Assembly: GCF_004011695.2 (NCBI RefSeq)
Contig: NC_082405.1
Location: 620,001-684,000, forward strand
Reading direction: 5' to 3'
DNA from: Ascochyta rabiei
Lineage: Eukaryota > Ascomycota > Dothideomycetes > Pleosporales > Didymellaceae
DNA: 64,000 bases
Shown here: positions 1 through 10,229 of the stretch, piece after piece
Position numbering within the stretch: position 1 is the first letter of the stretch
Layout: each line of letters starts with the position of its first letter
Translations under genes and position numbers: made by a program
The notes under the pieces: generated by a model
Seen by the model: only the letters and a program-made list of their open reading frames with translations
What the model was told of the DNA's origin: nothing
The model's database searches: none

Positions 1-1049
1 AAGATAGCTTAGAGTAAGATTAGTGTAAGCGTTAATATGTAGACGTTACATAACTACTACAGCTTTCTTACTATTATAGCTTACTTTATTAATTCTTTAT
101 ATAAGTAATAAGATGTACTTCTTACCTTCTATTGTGCCGGTGCACAGAGTAACTACCTCGGTAATGCTGGTGAACAGGGGGGATAACCTCGGCAATCCCT
201 CAGATGCCAGGTATAAGAGGGGCATCCATCTTTCTAATAGACAGACACCTTACTACCTACCTCTCAATCAACCTCTCTACATCTATCTTCTCTTTCGTCT
301 CTCTCTCTCTCTCTGTCTACTAACGGGTGCTTCCTACTCCTGTTCACTATAACCTTATTAGTAATTACTTAGGTAGTACATAAGCCTTAGTTATTATTAA
401 CATTATCTATAAGTATAACTTTAAGACTTAATTTACCTAATTTATTAGCAATAACACTACTAGTAACAATTAATTGCTATATAATAGGCTTTCTAATCTG
501 TCTAAATTAATTAAATTAGACTCCTGTTACTGCCTCTGCTGCGCTAGCTATATAATTAACCTTATTGTTAAGGCAATACTATATAGAGACAGCGTTAGTT
601 AGTTTTAAGAAGAGCTTACTAGTGTAGGTCCCCTAGATTAATTTAAGTTATATAAGTAATATAGCGTTATTAGTAAGCTATATAACTTTATTAACGGTGT
701 TTATACCTTATATAAGCGTTATAAGGCATTTTAATATTACTAATAATTATTATCTAATAATAATCCTCTATAGGAGCATTTTACGCTTAACCTTATATAG
801 GCTAGAGGGGTCCGCTAGCACTTAATATACCTTATATTACTCTGTTGCTAGAAGCTCTAAGGTGTTATATAAGCTTATTAATATTAACTACGCAGCCTTA
901 ATACCTATACAACCTCTAAAATTAATAAAGCTACTACTAAAGCACTTAACAATTACATTACTAAGGATAATTAGGATAAAGTTAATAGGCTTATTAATTT
1001 CCTTTAAGAGCTGTACTAGCTTATAAAGCGTCTTAAAGGTAATAATAGT

Positions 1050-1930
1050 TTATTAGGATATAGCTTATTATAGCAGACTATCCCTAATTTACAGACTTTA
1101 TAGGCGTTATATAACAAGAAATTAATTAAGCTAGATAAAAAGCCTGCTAGTTTCCTTAAATAGGGCGTCTAATTTAGCCTTACAAAGCTTATTAGGTACT
1201 AGAAGAAGCTTGTTAATAACCTAGACGTTAGCTACTATTATATTGCTATAATACTGCACCCTATACTTTACTAGCACTAGTTTAAAGATAAGTAGGGTTA
1301 TTTTCTAATATATAATAGGAAGGCTAATAAGTTAATCTAGATTGTTTATAAGACCTATAAGTAGAGTAGTTAATTAGATAACAATTTAGATTAACTTAAT
1401 AATCTATACTCTTAGCTAAGCTGCTGTAAGGTCCCTAGAGATACTATAAAGACTTGTTTTAATAATATAATAGCAGTAGACCTCTATTTACTTACTAGTT
1501 TAAAGGGCTCTAAGCAGCAGAAACAGCATAATAAGCTACAGGAGTACTTTAAAGCTATTATAATTAACCTCTGCAATAATAATCCTAAGTATTAACAACT
1601 CTTCTATAATCTATAGTAGGAGTAGGTACATTAGAGGTAGTATAAATATCCTGTGCTATTTAAAATAGCTTATAATTGTTAGGCTCTCAGCCTTACTCTC
1701 AGCCTCAGGCATGTGGATGCGTCCACCTCTGACCTGTAAATGTAATGGCTGAGAGTAAGGCTGAGAGCCTAACAATAATTTCCTCTCTATCCTAAGTACT
1801 AGCTGTAAGTGCAAGCGCTGTTTTAGTGTTACTAGGCGTATAATAACTAATAATTAGAACTAATTATAGCTAAGTATAATAGAAGCTATTTAATTATAGA
1901 AGAATTAGCTATATTATAGGCTTATTATAA
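1050..1930 (+). pseudogene. hAT-family transposase relic, RIP-like decay
   Basis: One plus-strand frame, with codons starting at 1113, can be followed for hundreds of bases through many TAG/TAA stops. It spells hAT-like words: IAIILHP at 1242-1262, then Phe-Lys-Asp-Lys, and KYPVLFKIAYN ending at the insertion at 1676. Beyond the inserted hairpin the match resumes with FLSI and SCKCKRCFS (1801-1827), followed by RRIITNN. This order resembles the C-terminal RNase H-like and dimerisation region of hAT transposases (ALHP, then FPVL..MA.D.LSI, then S..E..FS). Stops fall where Gln or Trp would be expected, as after C-to-T mutation. The N-terminal part and the terminal repeats were not located, although the sequence from about 640 on may belong to it. 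Non-functional. Confidence 0.75.
1676..1775. mobile_element. 100-bp hairpin MITE-like insertion, TAA duplication
   Basis: The arms 1676-1704 and 1747-1775 are perfect 29-bp inverted repeats (TTGTTAGGCTC... and ...GAGCCTAACAA) around a 42-base centre that holds a smaller palindrome (GTGGA TGCG TCCAC). TAA stands directly before (1673-1675) and after (1776-1778) the element, reading as a 3-bp target duplication of the TWA type known from PIF/Harbinger-like elements. The element is far less AT-rich than its surroundings. Removing it with one TAA rejoins the hAT frame exactly (A-Y-N-F-L-S-I). Family assignment from the duplication alone is tentative, and no coding capacity is present. Confidence 0.8.
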
Positions 1931-2136
1931 GCCTATATACTAAGATAGAGGCGTTAATAATACTATAGAAGAAGAAGCAGGTAGATTTAACAGAAACAGC
2001 AACCCCTAAGTGCTTACAGGCGTTACAGGATAGGCCTCCTTTATAGTTATTAACTACGCTAGACTAAAAATAGCAACTATACACCTGTAGCTACGTCTCT
2101 ACGCTGTAAAGTAGGCCTATGCCGTAATTTTAGGAC

Positions 2137-2163
2137 GTAACAGCTAACAATAATTGCTGTTAC
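2137..2163. repeat. Short inverted repeat near the AT-rich edge
   Basis: GTAACAGC at 2137-2144 and GCTGTTAC at 2156-2163 form an 8-bp inverted repeat around 11 bases. ACTTACGG follows twice (in 2161-2170 and near 2193-2205), with several GCCGTA words nearby. This may be the subterminal region of the decayed transposon, since hAT elements often carry such repeats, but no matching opposite end was found. Confidence 0.35.
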
Positions 2164-2240
2164 TTACGGCAACCAACCTTTGCCGTAGCCGTTTACTTAC
2201 GGTTGGACACGCTGCTTGCCGATGCGTTACTGCTTCTTGG

Positions 2241-3307
2241 TAGTCATTGCGTGCTTAAGTCTGTTACGTAGTAGCTCTCTGCACCTGTTGTTGACTCCCT
2301 TTCTGGGCTCGGAGTGTTGACCCCTTCTATTCTCACTGGCTTTTGGTGTTGCTTCCTACGATAACCACCGCTACTGCTCAGATTGAGTCTGCAGCGCCTG
2401 CAGCCTTCCTCGATACTAGTGGCCTGACTGTCTTGCTCTGTATAAAGTCTGCCTGCTGCTCGCAATCATCCATCTCTTCTTCACATTACGAACCGTCAAC
2501 ACTTCAACTCTTCCAGTCATGACAATCTCTTTCTTGATCACCTTGATCTTCTCACTACCCCTTTCTTCTTACTATACCCACCCTACCGTCAGACACTTGG
2601 CCACACTGGCGCACATCACAGTTGTTCGCTGTCCCTCCCATCGGCGTGCACGCCAACCCTACCTCTTCCGTACCTCCCTCTTCGACGCCCATACCACCGT
2701 CTGACTGCGACCATCCTCTAGTCAGTCTCTTAACCAGACCTACACAGTACACTTTCGTGTACCTTCTGGACTTGACCATGTGAAACCCTTCCGCCGCATA
2801 GTGCGTGTATCCTGTAATGAAGGAGAGCAGCCGGGACAGCGATCTCGGGGAAGCCCATTTCGCGGAGGTTCGACTCCTCAGCAACCGGGTGGGAAGGGAG
2901 ATTGGATCGGTCGGGGGTTTTTGCTTCGGCATTCCTCTTCCCGCACTCACCAGTAACTTGCTGACGAAAGGAAACCTTCGCGTCTCACAGATCTTTCCAA
3001 CTCCCATACACCAGCTGCATCGGCAACTGTCCATCATTGCTTGAGCCCAACAATCATCCTATCGACACAACCTTCATACAACCGCCTCGCCGGCATCTCT
3101 ATGCATTGTGCACGGTCACCGCTTCTCGCACAAGGTTCGAATCGTCCTGAGGTCGATGTACGAGTATATATGGTAAGGTTTGGAGGCTGGAAGGTTCCAG
3201 GGGTCAGGAGTTTGGGCTGCTTGATTCTGATCGTTTTTGTGTCAGTTTGTTGCTTTAGACCTCGGGAGCTGTAGCACTAAAATGAGGAGTATGTGTTTGA
3301 GTTCATG
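2241..3307. other. Unassigned intergenic DNA
   Basis: GC-balanced sequence right of the AT-rich block. A 61-codon plus ORF at 2519-2704 starts with a hydrophobic stretch after an ATG but has no recognisable domain. Minus-strand ORFs here look like chance. No RNA gene was recognised. Confidence 0.5.
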
Positions 3308-4069
3308 CTACTCTGGCTCACCTGTCTGATCCATTATGAATGCACTTGACGATTCCCTCTCTGTGCTCCGTTCCCAATCCGAGCTATCGCCCCTCCCTTC
3401 TTCCCTGTCGTCTGCTCCGTCCCTTTCTTTCTTGCCGCTTCCTCCATCTTCTTCTTCATCGCCTACCGTTTCGGTATTTTTTGACATAATTCGTCGTTCG
3501 TGACGACGGCGACGACACGCCTTCTTCTTTCTGTGACGGGCTATCATCTCTACTCTTGCTGCATCTACAGTATTGCCTTCGGCCCCATACCATACGACTG
3601 ACACCTGAACGTTGTATCGCGACAATCGTCTTACACCTGCCAGGACTCTTCTTAACATAGACCGGTCCTCTGTGCTCACCACAGATTCAAGACTTTTGGT
3701 ACCGCAAGCTCGGTGATGTTTGATCACTTCAACTACTGCTGGCAAACTACAGAGCACTGTGACACTCTGAACCTTAATGCGTGCAGCAGCATATTGTCGT
3801 TTAAGTGTACTACGTGCCAGCCCCATAGCAAGTACAAGCGCAAGCATATTAGCTCTTTCGCACGTTTTGACGTTTTTGGCTCCGACTTGGCCACACTCAA
3901 TGCCGTGTTTATGCTCCTCTCTTAATAGAGTGTTAGACTGGGTTGCGTCTGTCGCCGCGTTTTGGATGATACCGATGCCGATGCCCTCTTTGTGGCCGAA
4001 GACCACCGCTGTGTGCAGGATCAGAAACACTTGATGGGGGACTGTCAGGATATTGCTGAGTTCAGACAT
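3308..4069 (-). CDS. Unrecognised 253-aa ORF with charged C-terminus
   Basis: Open from an ATG at 4069 to a stop at 3308. The frame extends upstream to 4135 but without an ATG. The first 120 residues are mixed hydrophobic and helical; residues from about 185 on become very basic (a KKKACRRRRHERR-type stretch) and then acidic and Ser/Glu-rich, which suggests disorder. No family is recognised. Near the stop the sequence reads CAG|GTGAGC, a good fungal splice donor, and a TTTTAG acceptor 45 nt downstream would give a short alternative last exon, so the C-terminus is uncertain. It stands alone in a gene-poor stretch. Its length is somewhat above what chance gives here, but it could be spurious. 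Confidence 0.35.
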   Translation of the reverse strand: MSELSNILTVPHQVFLILHTAVVFGHKEGIGIGIIQNAATDATQSNTLLREEHKHGIECGQVGAKNVKTCERANMLALVLAMGLARSTLKRQYAAARIKVQSVTVLCSLPAVVEVIKHHRACGTKSLESVVSTEDRSMLRRVLAGVRRLSRYNVQVSVVWYGAEGNTVDAARVEMIARHRKKKACRRRRHERRIMSKNTETVGDEEEDGGSGKKERDGADDREEGRGDSSDWERSTERESSSAFIMDQTGEPE

Positions 4070-5979
4070 CTTGGGCAGTGAGTATACAAGAACTTGTAGG
4101 CGGGTTTCCAGAGGAACCTCGAGGATGATATGCAAAATCCGCGTGGGGCTAAGCTTTTGGGGAGTGCGGGGCGATGTGGCTTATATGGCGTTGGCTCTCT
4201 GGACTATCAGAGAAATTAGGAGGCATTGAGAGGAGTCAGAGGTCACGCAACCTCAGTCCCGCTTGCGGTTCCATGGTTATTGTGCAGTCGCTTAGGATTA
4301 TAGAGCTTAGCAGGCCAGGGCCTGACAAATCGCTATTTTTGTTGACTAATTATTTGTATCAACCATGGTTGCATGAGGGCAGGGCTCTTACGGCTCTGGC
4401 GCTGCCGGGAGGGTCAGCAGTGGATGCTCGTCGACCGCACTTTTTCGCAACATAATGCTACTCAAGACAGTGCGCGTACAGAGACAAGATCTCGTGTGCC
4501 CTCCATCTTCGCCTTCTCTGTGAGGGCATTTTTAGCCTCTGGAGATAGTGTAAAAGATATGGAGGCGAGACTAATCGTAGATTAAAACGCTTGCCAACAA
4601 GCCAGATGCCATACCCATCAGGCGTTTGAATGTATTAAACTAGAGTGCATAGGTTTTTTAGAAATAGAAATTTCGCTTTGTCGCTCCTCAGCACTTCAGT
4701 ATGCCGCGTCGCGTTAGTTTGTCACATGACCAATACATCGAGTGCAATTAGCTTAAGGGGAGACCAACCTCCAAACCCCTAAAACCTTGATGCAGTCCAC
4801 TGCACTCAAGTTTCTGTAATCAGTACTAAATTATGCGCCCTTGTTGCAAGATCCCTGGGGCATTATTACCGGATACAGTAGAATTAATGATACTGTGGTG
4901 AACGGTCAGGAGACTGCAAGGCTTCCCGCTCGCTCAGCCCTATTTAAGCAACGTACCGGCGGATTAGTAGTTAGGTGGGTGACTACTAGCGAATACCCGC
5001 TGTTGTATGTTTTTGCCATACTGTTTGCTTCGACATATATAGGCTTTATTTGACGTTTCGTGTTTCATTTCTTGCAATATGGATTCACAAAGCAAATTGT
5101 GGTTTTGTCGTATTCCATGGCTCGTGCCTGGAGTGTTCAGCCAGCACCGACTTCGTCGAGCGGCCACTCCAGGAGGTTCGCCTGGTCGGCGGGCAACAGA
5201 GCTTCACTCCTCTCTCGCATGATTCTGCTGAAGGTGATTGTGGCTTTGACGCGTCTCAGCCAGGTGCGATTGGGTTTGGGGGGCGTCTTGGACATTGTGC
5301 GCAGCTTTGGTGCCGCAGCGGTGTGTATAGCCGTGAGATCAGAAGGATCTAAACACAATAGTAAACACTGTTTCCAGAGGCACTAGGTATGCCGATTCCA
5401 TGTTTCCATCGGAAATAGCAGGTAGGCGAAAGTTCGACTGTACTCTAGTACGACAAATGGCCCTGTAGTGAAGGCTTTTCCTTACACTTGAATGAAGAGA
5501 GCCAGGAAAGAGGTCTTTCGCTACCCTGAGGTATTGCTGAGTTCGTCTCCAGATAGACACCGACTGTCCTACATACATCTCGCAACCAATGTTGGTTCGT
5601 TAACGAAATTCCCTAGCAGGGAAGTTCCTTGAGTATTTTCTTTTGTGTCTGATAATAATCAGTGGAAGAGAGAAGGTCATCTAAGCACTAGGAGGATTTG
5701 GAGAACCGGACCTGAACTCTTAAACGAATGGTATTTAAAGGGAGATTAGGGACGAAGTCGATGTTGCAATGGGTCAAAAAGCAGGCAGTCTCCTTCATCG
5801 TTGCCCTTTCTTCGAAAGTAGTTCAAGAATCGTGTGTAAGAATCGCTTTGAAACGCTTGTCGATGCCGAATTCGACTTCTCTGGTTGTTGTGTCCTGTGC
5901 GTGAGAATCGATGGTGCTATCATCGAGTGCCGTATCCTCATCTTCAAACGACGAGTAGTCGTCTTGATCTTGATCCTTT
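4070..5979. other. Unassigned intergenic DNA
   Basis: About 1.9 kb with only short overlapping ORFs on both strands, none with a recognisable motif or codon pattern. No tRNA or repeat was recognised. Confidence 0.5.
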
Positions 5980-6126
5980 TCATTGCCATTGTAGGTCGGT
6001 AGTATCCTCTTCATCCTCTGTGTTCTCCATCTCCTGCCTAATGAACCTCATCACATACCCATTGTCACTGTCGATATCCCCACCCAGCAAATCATCAATG
6101 TCTTCCTCTCCTTTCCCAGAAATCAT
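5823..6126 (-). pseudogene. Possible broken acidic ORF
   Basis: From an ATG at 6126 the minus strand encodes 48 residues of coding-like acidic protein (GEEDIDDLLGGDIDSDNG, then RQEMENTEDEED) before a TGA at 5980-5982. Around 6000-5985 a second frame takes over with the same character (DQDDYSSFEDEDTALDD, ending FKAILTHDS) and stops near 5823. Two coding-like frames meeting this way suggest a frameshifted gene fragment or an unresolved intron. No GT...AG pair that joins them in frame was found. GA-rich DNA can mimic acidic protein in more than one frame, so this may be coincidence. No family is recognised. Confidence 0.25.
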
Positions 6127-6996
6127 CCAACATCCAGCCGTTCTCTCTACTCCCTACAAACCCCCGCCCTTCTTCCTCGCCCAACTACCCAACCACTCCA
6201 TCGCCTCACCACCCGCGTCCCCACCCACGGGAGTCAGCACTCTTGCGTCTACCACTCCCCTCCGAGGCCGAAGACTGCGCTTGCCCAGCGATCCCCTTCC
6301 ACCTCACCCCCACTGCAACCGCAGAGACCACGTCCCAAAGCCAGACAACACACAAACCAGCACGAAACACAGAACACAGCCGTGCAAGTAATGACAAAGT
6401 GCACAATATCACAGCACTCATACCTGCTACCTACACACCAACCCAACCCAACCTAACCCTCTCAAATTTCCGAGTTTAGGAGGCACGCCCCACTCCTGCC
6501 TCTGTGTTTGGAAGGAGGAGATGGTGCAAGCCAGGGCCGTGCTATCACTTCGGAAGCAGCAGAAAGGCTGTTGGAACGGTACTGCTGGAGGTATTCAGCC
6601 TGTTTACTATTACATCACCGCCTGTACAGAACGTGACTGTGGTTCTCAGTAGCGGGTGTGGAGATTCGAAGGGGGCTTATGTGGTAGGGCCAAGTATGTC
6701 TCTCCCCGTGTATGTGAGATTTTAACTAGTTCTTCTTCTTCTTTGTTGGTGGGGGAAGCTTCTTATTTGGCTGCGCTGGTGGCTGTGAGTTGGTCGTTGT
6801 AGTGCAGCATGTCTAGTTGTTCAATATTATAAATTTTTACCAAACTACAATTCATAAAGGTATACAGCTATCAGGCAAACGAAAGTTGAAGCGCGACAGA
6901 CATGTTATACTAGTATATACAACACAACCCCAGACAAACAAAAACCATCTTTGACCCGACCCAAACGATCCAACTCCATTCGCCGTGCCACGATGC
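6127..6996. other. Intergenic, downstream of the Zn2Cys6 gene
   Basis: Pyrimidine-rich sequence with Pro-rich plus-strand ORFs that look like composition effects. The 3' flank of the minus-strand regulator lies at the right end. Nothing else recognised. Confidence 0.5.
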
Positions 6997-9051
6997 CTAA
7001 AAAAGCATACCCAGATCATTAGCTGTCCCGTCCCAGCCGACGCCGTCCAAGCTGAATCCGTTGGCGCTCCAGCCCATGTCCAGCGGGAGGAAGCCGTTCC
7101 ACAGGGCCGAGTCGTCCTGGGGAGCGCCGTTGGCGGCATTGCCGTGGATGGCAAAGTCGCTGACGGCGCCGAGATCCGTCCAGCCAAAGTCGCCCATCTG
7201 CTCTGTGAGGGCGGGACTCTCGCCGGTGCCGACGCTGCTGGTGCGCGGGCTCTGCGCGGTGGTGGCGGAGGCAGGCAGGAGGGGAAAGCCATTTGCGTCG
7301 AGGGGGTTGGAGGCGACGGACGTGCCTGGGTGGCGGAAGGCGCTTCTGCTGCTCTTGTCTTTGCGGGGGACTTTGGCCCAGAGGAGTTTGAGGAGTTGCG
7401 AGTAGCGCGAGCCTGGGTGCTGGATGCCTGTCTCGACGCCCACGGCGCTGCGTTGGAGGCGTGAGATGGTTTCGTTGATCATGGCGCGGATGGCGCGGTC
7501 TTCGTCGCCGCTGATGACGCCGGTGCAGCGGGCCCGGTAGAGGAACACGCCCGCGTGCACCAGGTAGAGGAAGTAGCGGAGCGGCATGAAGCGGAGGGAC
7601 GTCTCGGGGGAGACGAAGTTGTTCACAGTGGTGAGGATGGCTTTGGCTGCGTCGAGGCCTTCGTAGATGAAGCGGGCGTCGCCGACAGCGCCAACGTTGT
7701 TTACAAAGACGCGTTGCGGTGCCTGGCCGGCTCCTAAGCCGCCAGCTGACGACGGGTGATGGTGCAAATCAGACGAGGATTGGGCGGAAGGAAGGGCACG
7801 GAGGACGGTGGCTTGAAAGGCGAAAGCATTCGTGTACAAACGCAGGTAGTCGTAGCTCATCAACAAACATGCCTTGAGGGGCGGCGAGCATGTCAGCGTG
7901 CCCCAGACGCTCTTCCAGCCGTAGATTGCAGAGCGGAAGTCGTCAATGAACTTGATGTAGCTCCCTGACATGTTGCTGCGGAAGGAGGTGCCGGGGTTCG
8001 AGTACAGCGTGTCGTGTACGTTGGAGAAGAGCTGGGTGAGTTCCAGGTTGGCCTGGAATATGGAAGCGTAGTCCTCTTCATTGGGGTTCTTGGGTATCAG
8101 GCTCGGGTAGTCTTCGCGGCGGAGGGTGGTGAGGGGGCCAGGGCCGCGCGACCAGAAGGCCTTGCCTATGCGGATGCTGATGTGTCGGTCGGAGACGTAG
8201 GCGGCGGTCCAGATGAGGCGTTTGCGGTTGTGGTGGGGGTCCTTGGCCTGGTCGACGAAGCGGAACGAGTACTTGTCGAGGGCGAGGAAGTAGGCGATGC
8301 GCAGGGCGATGCCGACGTGCATCCACGACTCCTTGTCCTCCTCGCCCTTGCCTACTTTGGCAGAGCCACGCTGGGTGTAGGGGGCCCACTCGGCAAGCAG
8401 CAGGAGCGCCTCGACGGCCTCGATGCCGGCGTCGCCTCCCGCGGCGAGATTGGCGACAAGGCCCTTCATGTGCTCGGTGCATGCCTCGTAGATGTGCGGC
8501 TCGTTGACGAGGTCCTTGGAGGCGATCAGCAGCAGGGCGGTGAGCAAGTGCGGCTCCTTGCGGACCGTGTCCGAGAGGCGGGTGGTGTCGAAGGCGTGGG
8601 CGGGGGCCAGCGGGTAGAAGGGGTGGTAGTTGGCCTGGTAGCGCAGCAGGAGCTGGCACAGGGCGTGCACCGTGAGGATGCCTCGGTCGAGCAGCGGGTA
8701 GGAGAAGGACAGCGGCGGCGGCGGCGCATTCATCGACGACAGCTCGCCTGGCGCTGCTGCTGCCCGCCCTACGCCCGCCTCTGCGCCGGGATGGTGAGCA
8801 TGGCTGTGTTCGTCGTGGGAGCTGGACTCGCCGGCGACGCGCGCCAGGATGCCCAGCGCGTCCGAGGGGTTCTGGAGGTTGTTGAACGGCAGCTCGTCCG
8901 TGTTGGACGAGTTGGAGCTCGTGGCCTGGACGTTGTCGCCGTACTGTTGGTGTTGATGCTGATGTTGATGCTGGTTTTGGTGTTGGTGTTGGTGTTGGTG
9001 CTGGTGCTGGTTTTGCTGTTGCTGCTGTTGTGAATGCTGCTGCTGTTGTGA

Positions 9052-9082
<31 letters not shown>

Positions 9083-9581
9083 GCGCCCGTGTCATGCGCA
9101 TCGTGCGACCAGGTGCCCAGGTTCCCCAGCGCATGAAAGCTGCCGTCGTCAGGCGCCGCCGCCGTCAATGAGGGCAGTCCTGGCCGAGTCTCGTCGACGC
9201 GCTTCCTGCGCACCCTTCGTCCGCCACGGTTGCTTCCGCCCAGCACGCAGTCGAGGCCGTCGCGCTTACACCGCAGGCACGGGATGGTGCCCTGCTCTTC
9301 GCTGGAGCCATGGTCAGTTCGTCTGAAGTCTTGCCGGACGGAGCCCAAGGCAGTGCGACACAGCGCAATGCGGCGCAACCACCGTGCAAATCGCCACAAA
9401 ACACTAACACTACAAGACGCCGCGGCACTCACAGCAGACAGCGGCTCTTCCGCTTGCGACAGTTCAGACAGGCCTGGTGGGCCCGCTTAGCCCTGGCCGG
9501 GTCATCCTCCAGCCCGCTGCTCGTCTTGAGCGTGTCGCGCACAGAGGGCTGTGGGGAAGGCGCAAGGGCTGGGAGCTCCAT
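6997..9581 (-). CDS. Zn2Cys6 fungal transcription factor with Q/H tract
   Basis: Two exons, 9581..9433 and 9301..6997, give 817 aa. The intron (GTGAGT donor, TCCAG acceptor) falls inside the zinc cluster. With this acceptor the cluster is C38-x2-C41-x6-C48-x9-C58-x2-C61-x6-C68, a canonical GAL4-type binuclear zinc DNA-binding domain, followed by a basic RRVRRKR linker. The first ATG in frame is at 9581; the open frame continues upstream to 9710 but starts there with TTG. Residues about 124-169 are an almost pure Gln/His tract. Residues about 246-566 resemble the fungal-specific middle homology region (Fungal_trans), with RKRLIWTAAYVSDRHISIRIG and LRLYTNAFAFQATV as core-like segments. The C-terminus is rich in Asp and Trp, as in activation domains. 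Expected to be a nuclear, sequence-specific regulator. Its target pathway cannot be told from sequence; an Aro80-like relation is possible but unproven. Confidence 0.92.
8944..9081. repeat. Coding CAG/CAC microsatellite (Q/H tract)
   Basis: Within the Zn2Cys6 gene, runs of CTG/TTG/GTG-type triplets on the plus strand encode blocks of Gln interrupted by His-Ser and then alternating Gln-His. The strict triplet structure suggests replication slippage, so length is likely to vary between isolates. Confidence 0.9.
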
Positions 9582-10229
9582 TCCCGCATTGTCGACGATC
9601 GTGCAGTCCAGTCCAGCGCAGTCCAGTCGGTCGTGCGAGGGAGAACCCTCGGCTTTGTCCCGTTTCAAACGCCGACCTCCCCCACCGACACGGCTAGCCA
9701 GCCACGGCAATTGGCCAAGGAAAGACGAGTTGCCGAGGATCCATTGTTGGAGTACCGCATATTCAATACTAGGTATTCAACACTAGACAACACTCGATAC
9801 CACGATATCCAACATGATCTAATTCTTGTTCTTGTTCTTGCTACAAGCCTATCACGGCTACAGCCTCACGCGCTGCAGGAAGAGCCGGCTACAAGCCAAC
9901 AGTCATCAATACTACACGAGCTATTCAATCCTATTCTTCAAACTACCTGTAACCTGAAAACATATCATCAGAATCAACCAACTTCTCTTGCGTCCAGGGA
10001 GCCGTCACACTTGCGCCAAAGGCCTCCGGCAGCCACTTGAGAGGCTACCGCCGAGACGATATAGCCGGCTTTTTGCCACTACAACCACGAGAGACAGGCT
10101 ACGTGTCAAAAAATAATCACTTCCTGCCCTGACCAGCTCCAAGAGTGAGCATGCTTGAGTGGTGTCTTGAAATCTGGCGTCTTTGGCTATCTCGTCCACA
10201 CATGGTCATCGCTTTGCACACCCGCTTCT
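9582..10229. other. Promoter region of the regulator and 3' flank of ArgRS
   Basis: About 650 bp between two minus-strand genes. It contains short AGTCCAGT repeats near 9603-9630 and TTCTTG repeats near 9824-9841. The upstream Zn2Cys6 frame stays open to 9710 without an ATG. No other gene recognised. Confidence 0.5.

Larger units (their letters stand above)
1..2240. repeat. AT-rich RIP-like repeat block
   Basis: The first 2.2 kb is dominated by TA-rich words, with stops in every frame and no long ORF, and changes near 2.14-2.24 kb to the GC-balanced DNA that fills the rest of the window. Dense TpA with frequent TAG and TAA where Gln or Trp codons would be expected is what repeat-induced point mutation (C to T at CpA) leaves in ascomycete transposons. 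Part of it (about 1.05-1.93 kb) is recognisable as a hAT transposase. A less AT-rich island at about 130-345 carries a short CT run (298-314) and is unassigned. Left end lies outside the window. Confidence 0.85.

Noticed and set aside
2850..2890. tRNA-like GAGGTTCGACTCCTC
   Set aside because: A T-arm-like word only; no acceptor stem, D arm or anticodon arm could be placed around it.
5885..6391. 168-codon Pro/Ser plus ORF
   Set aside because: Starts with TTG, pyrimidine-rich composition, and overlaps the more coding-like minus strand.
8014..9033. 339-codon plus-strand ORF rich in Val/Leu
   Set aside because: Antisense of the Zn2Cys6 gene; its poly-Leu/Val part is the reverse of the CAG/CAC repeat.
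9433..9710. Zn2Cys6 start at 9710
   Set aside because: The first codon is TTG; the first ATG in frame is 9581, directly before the conserved region.
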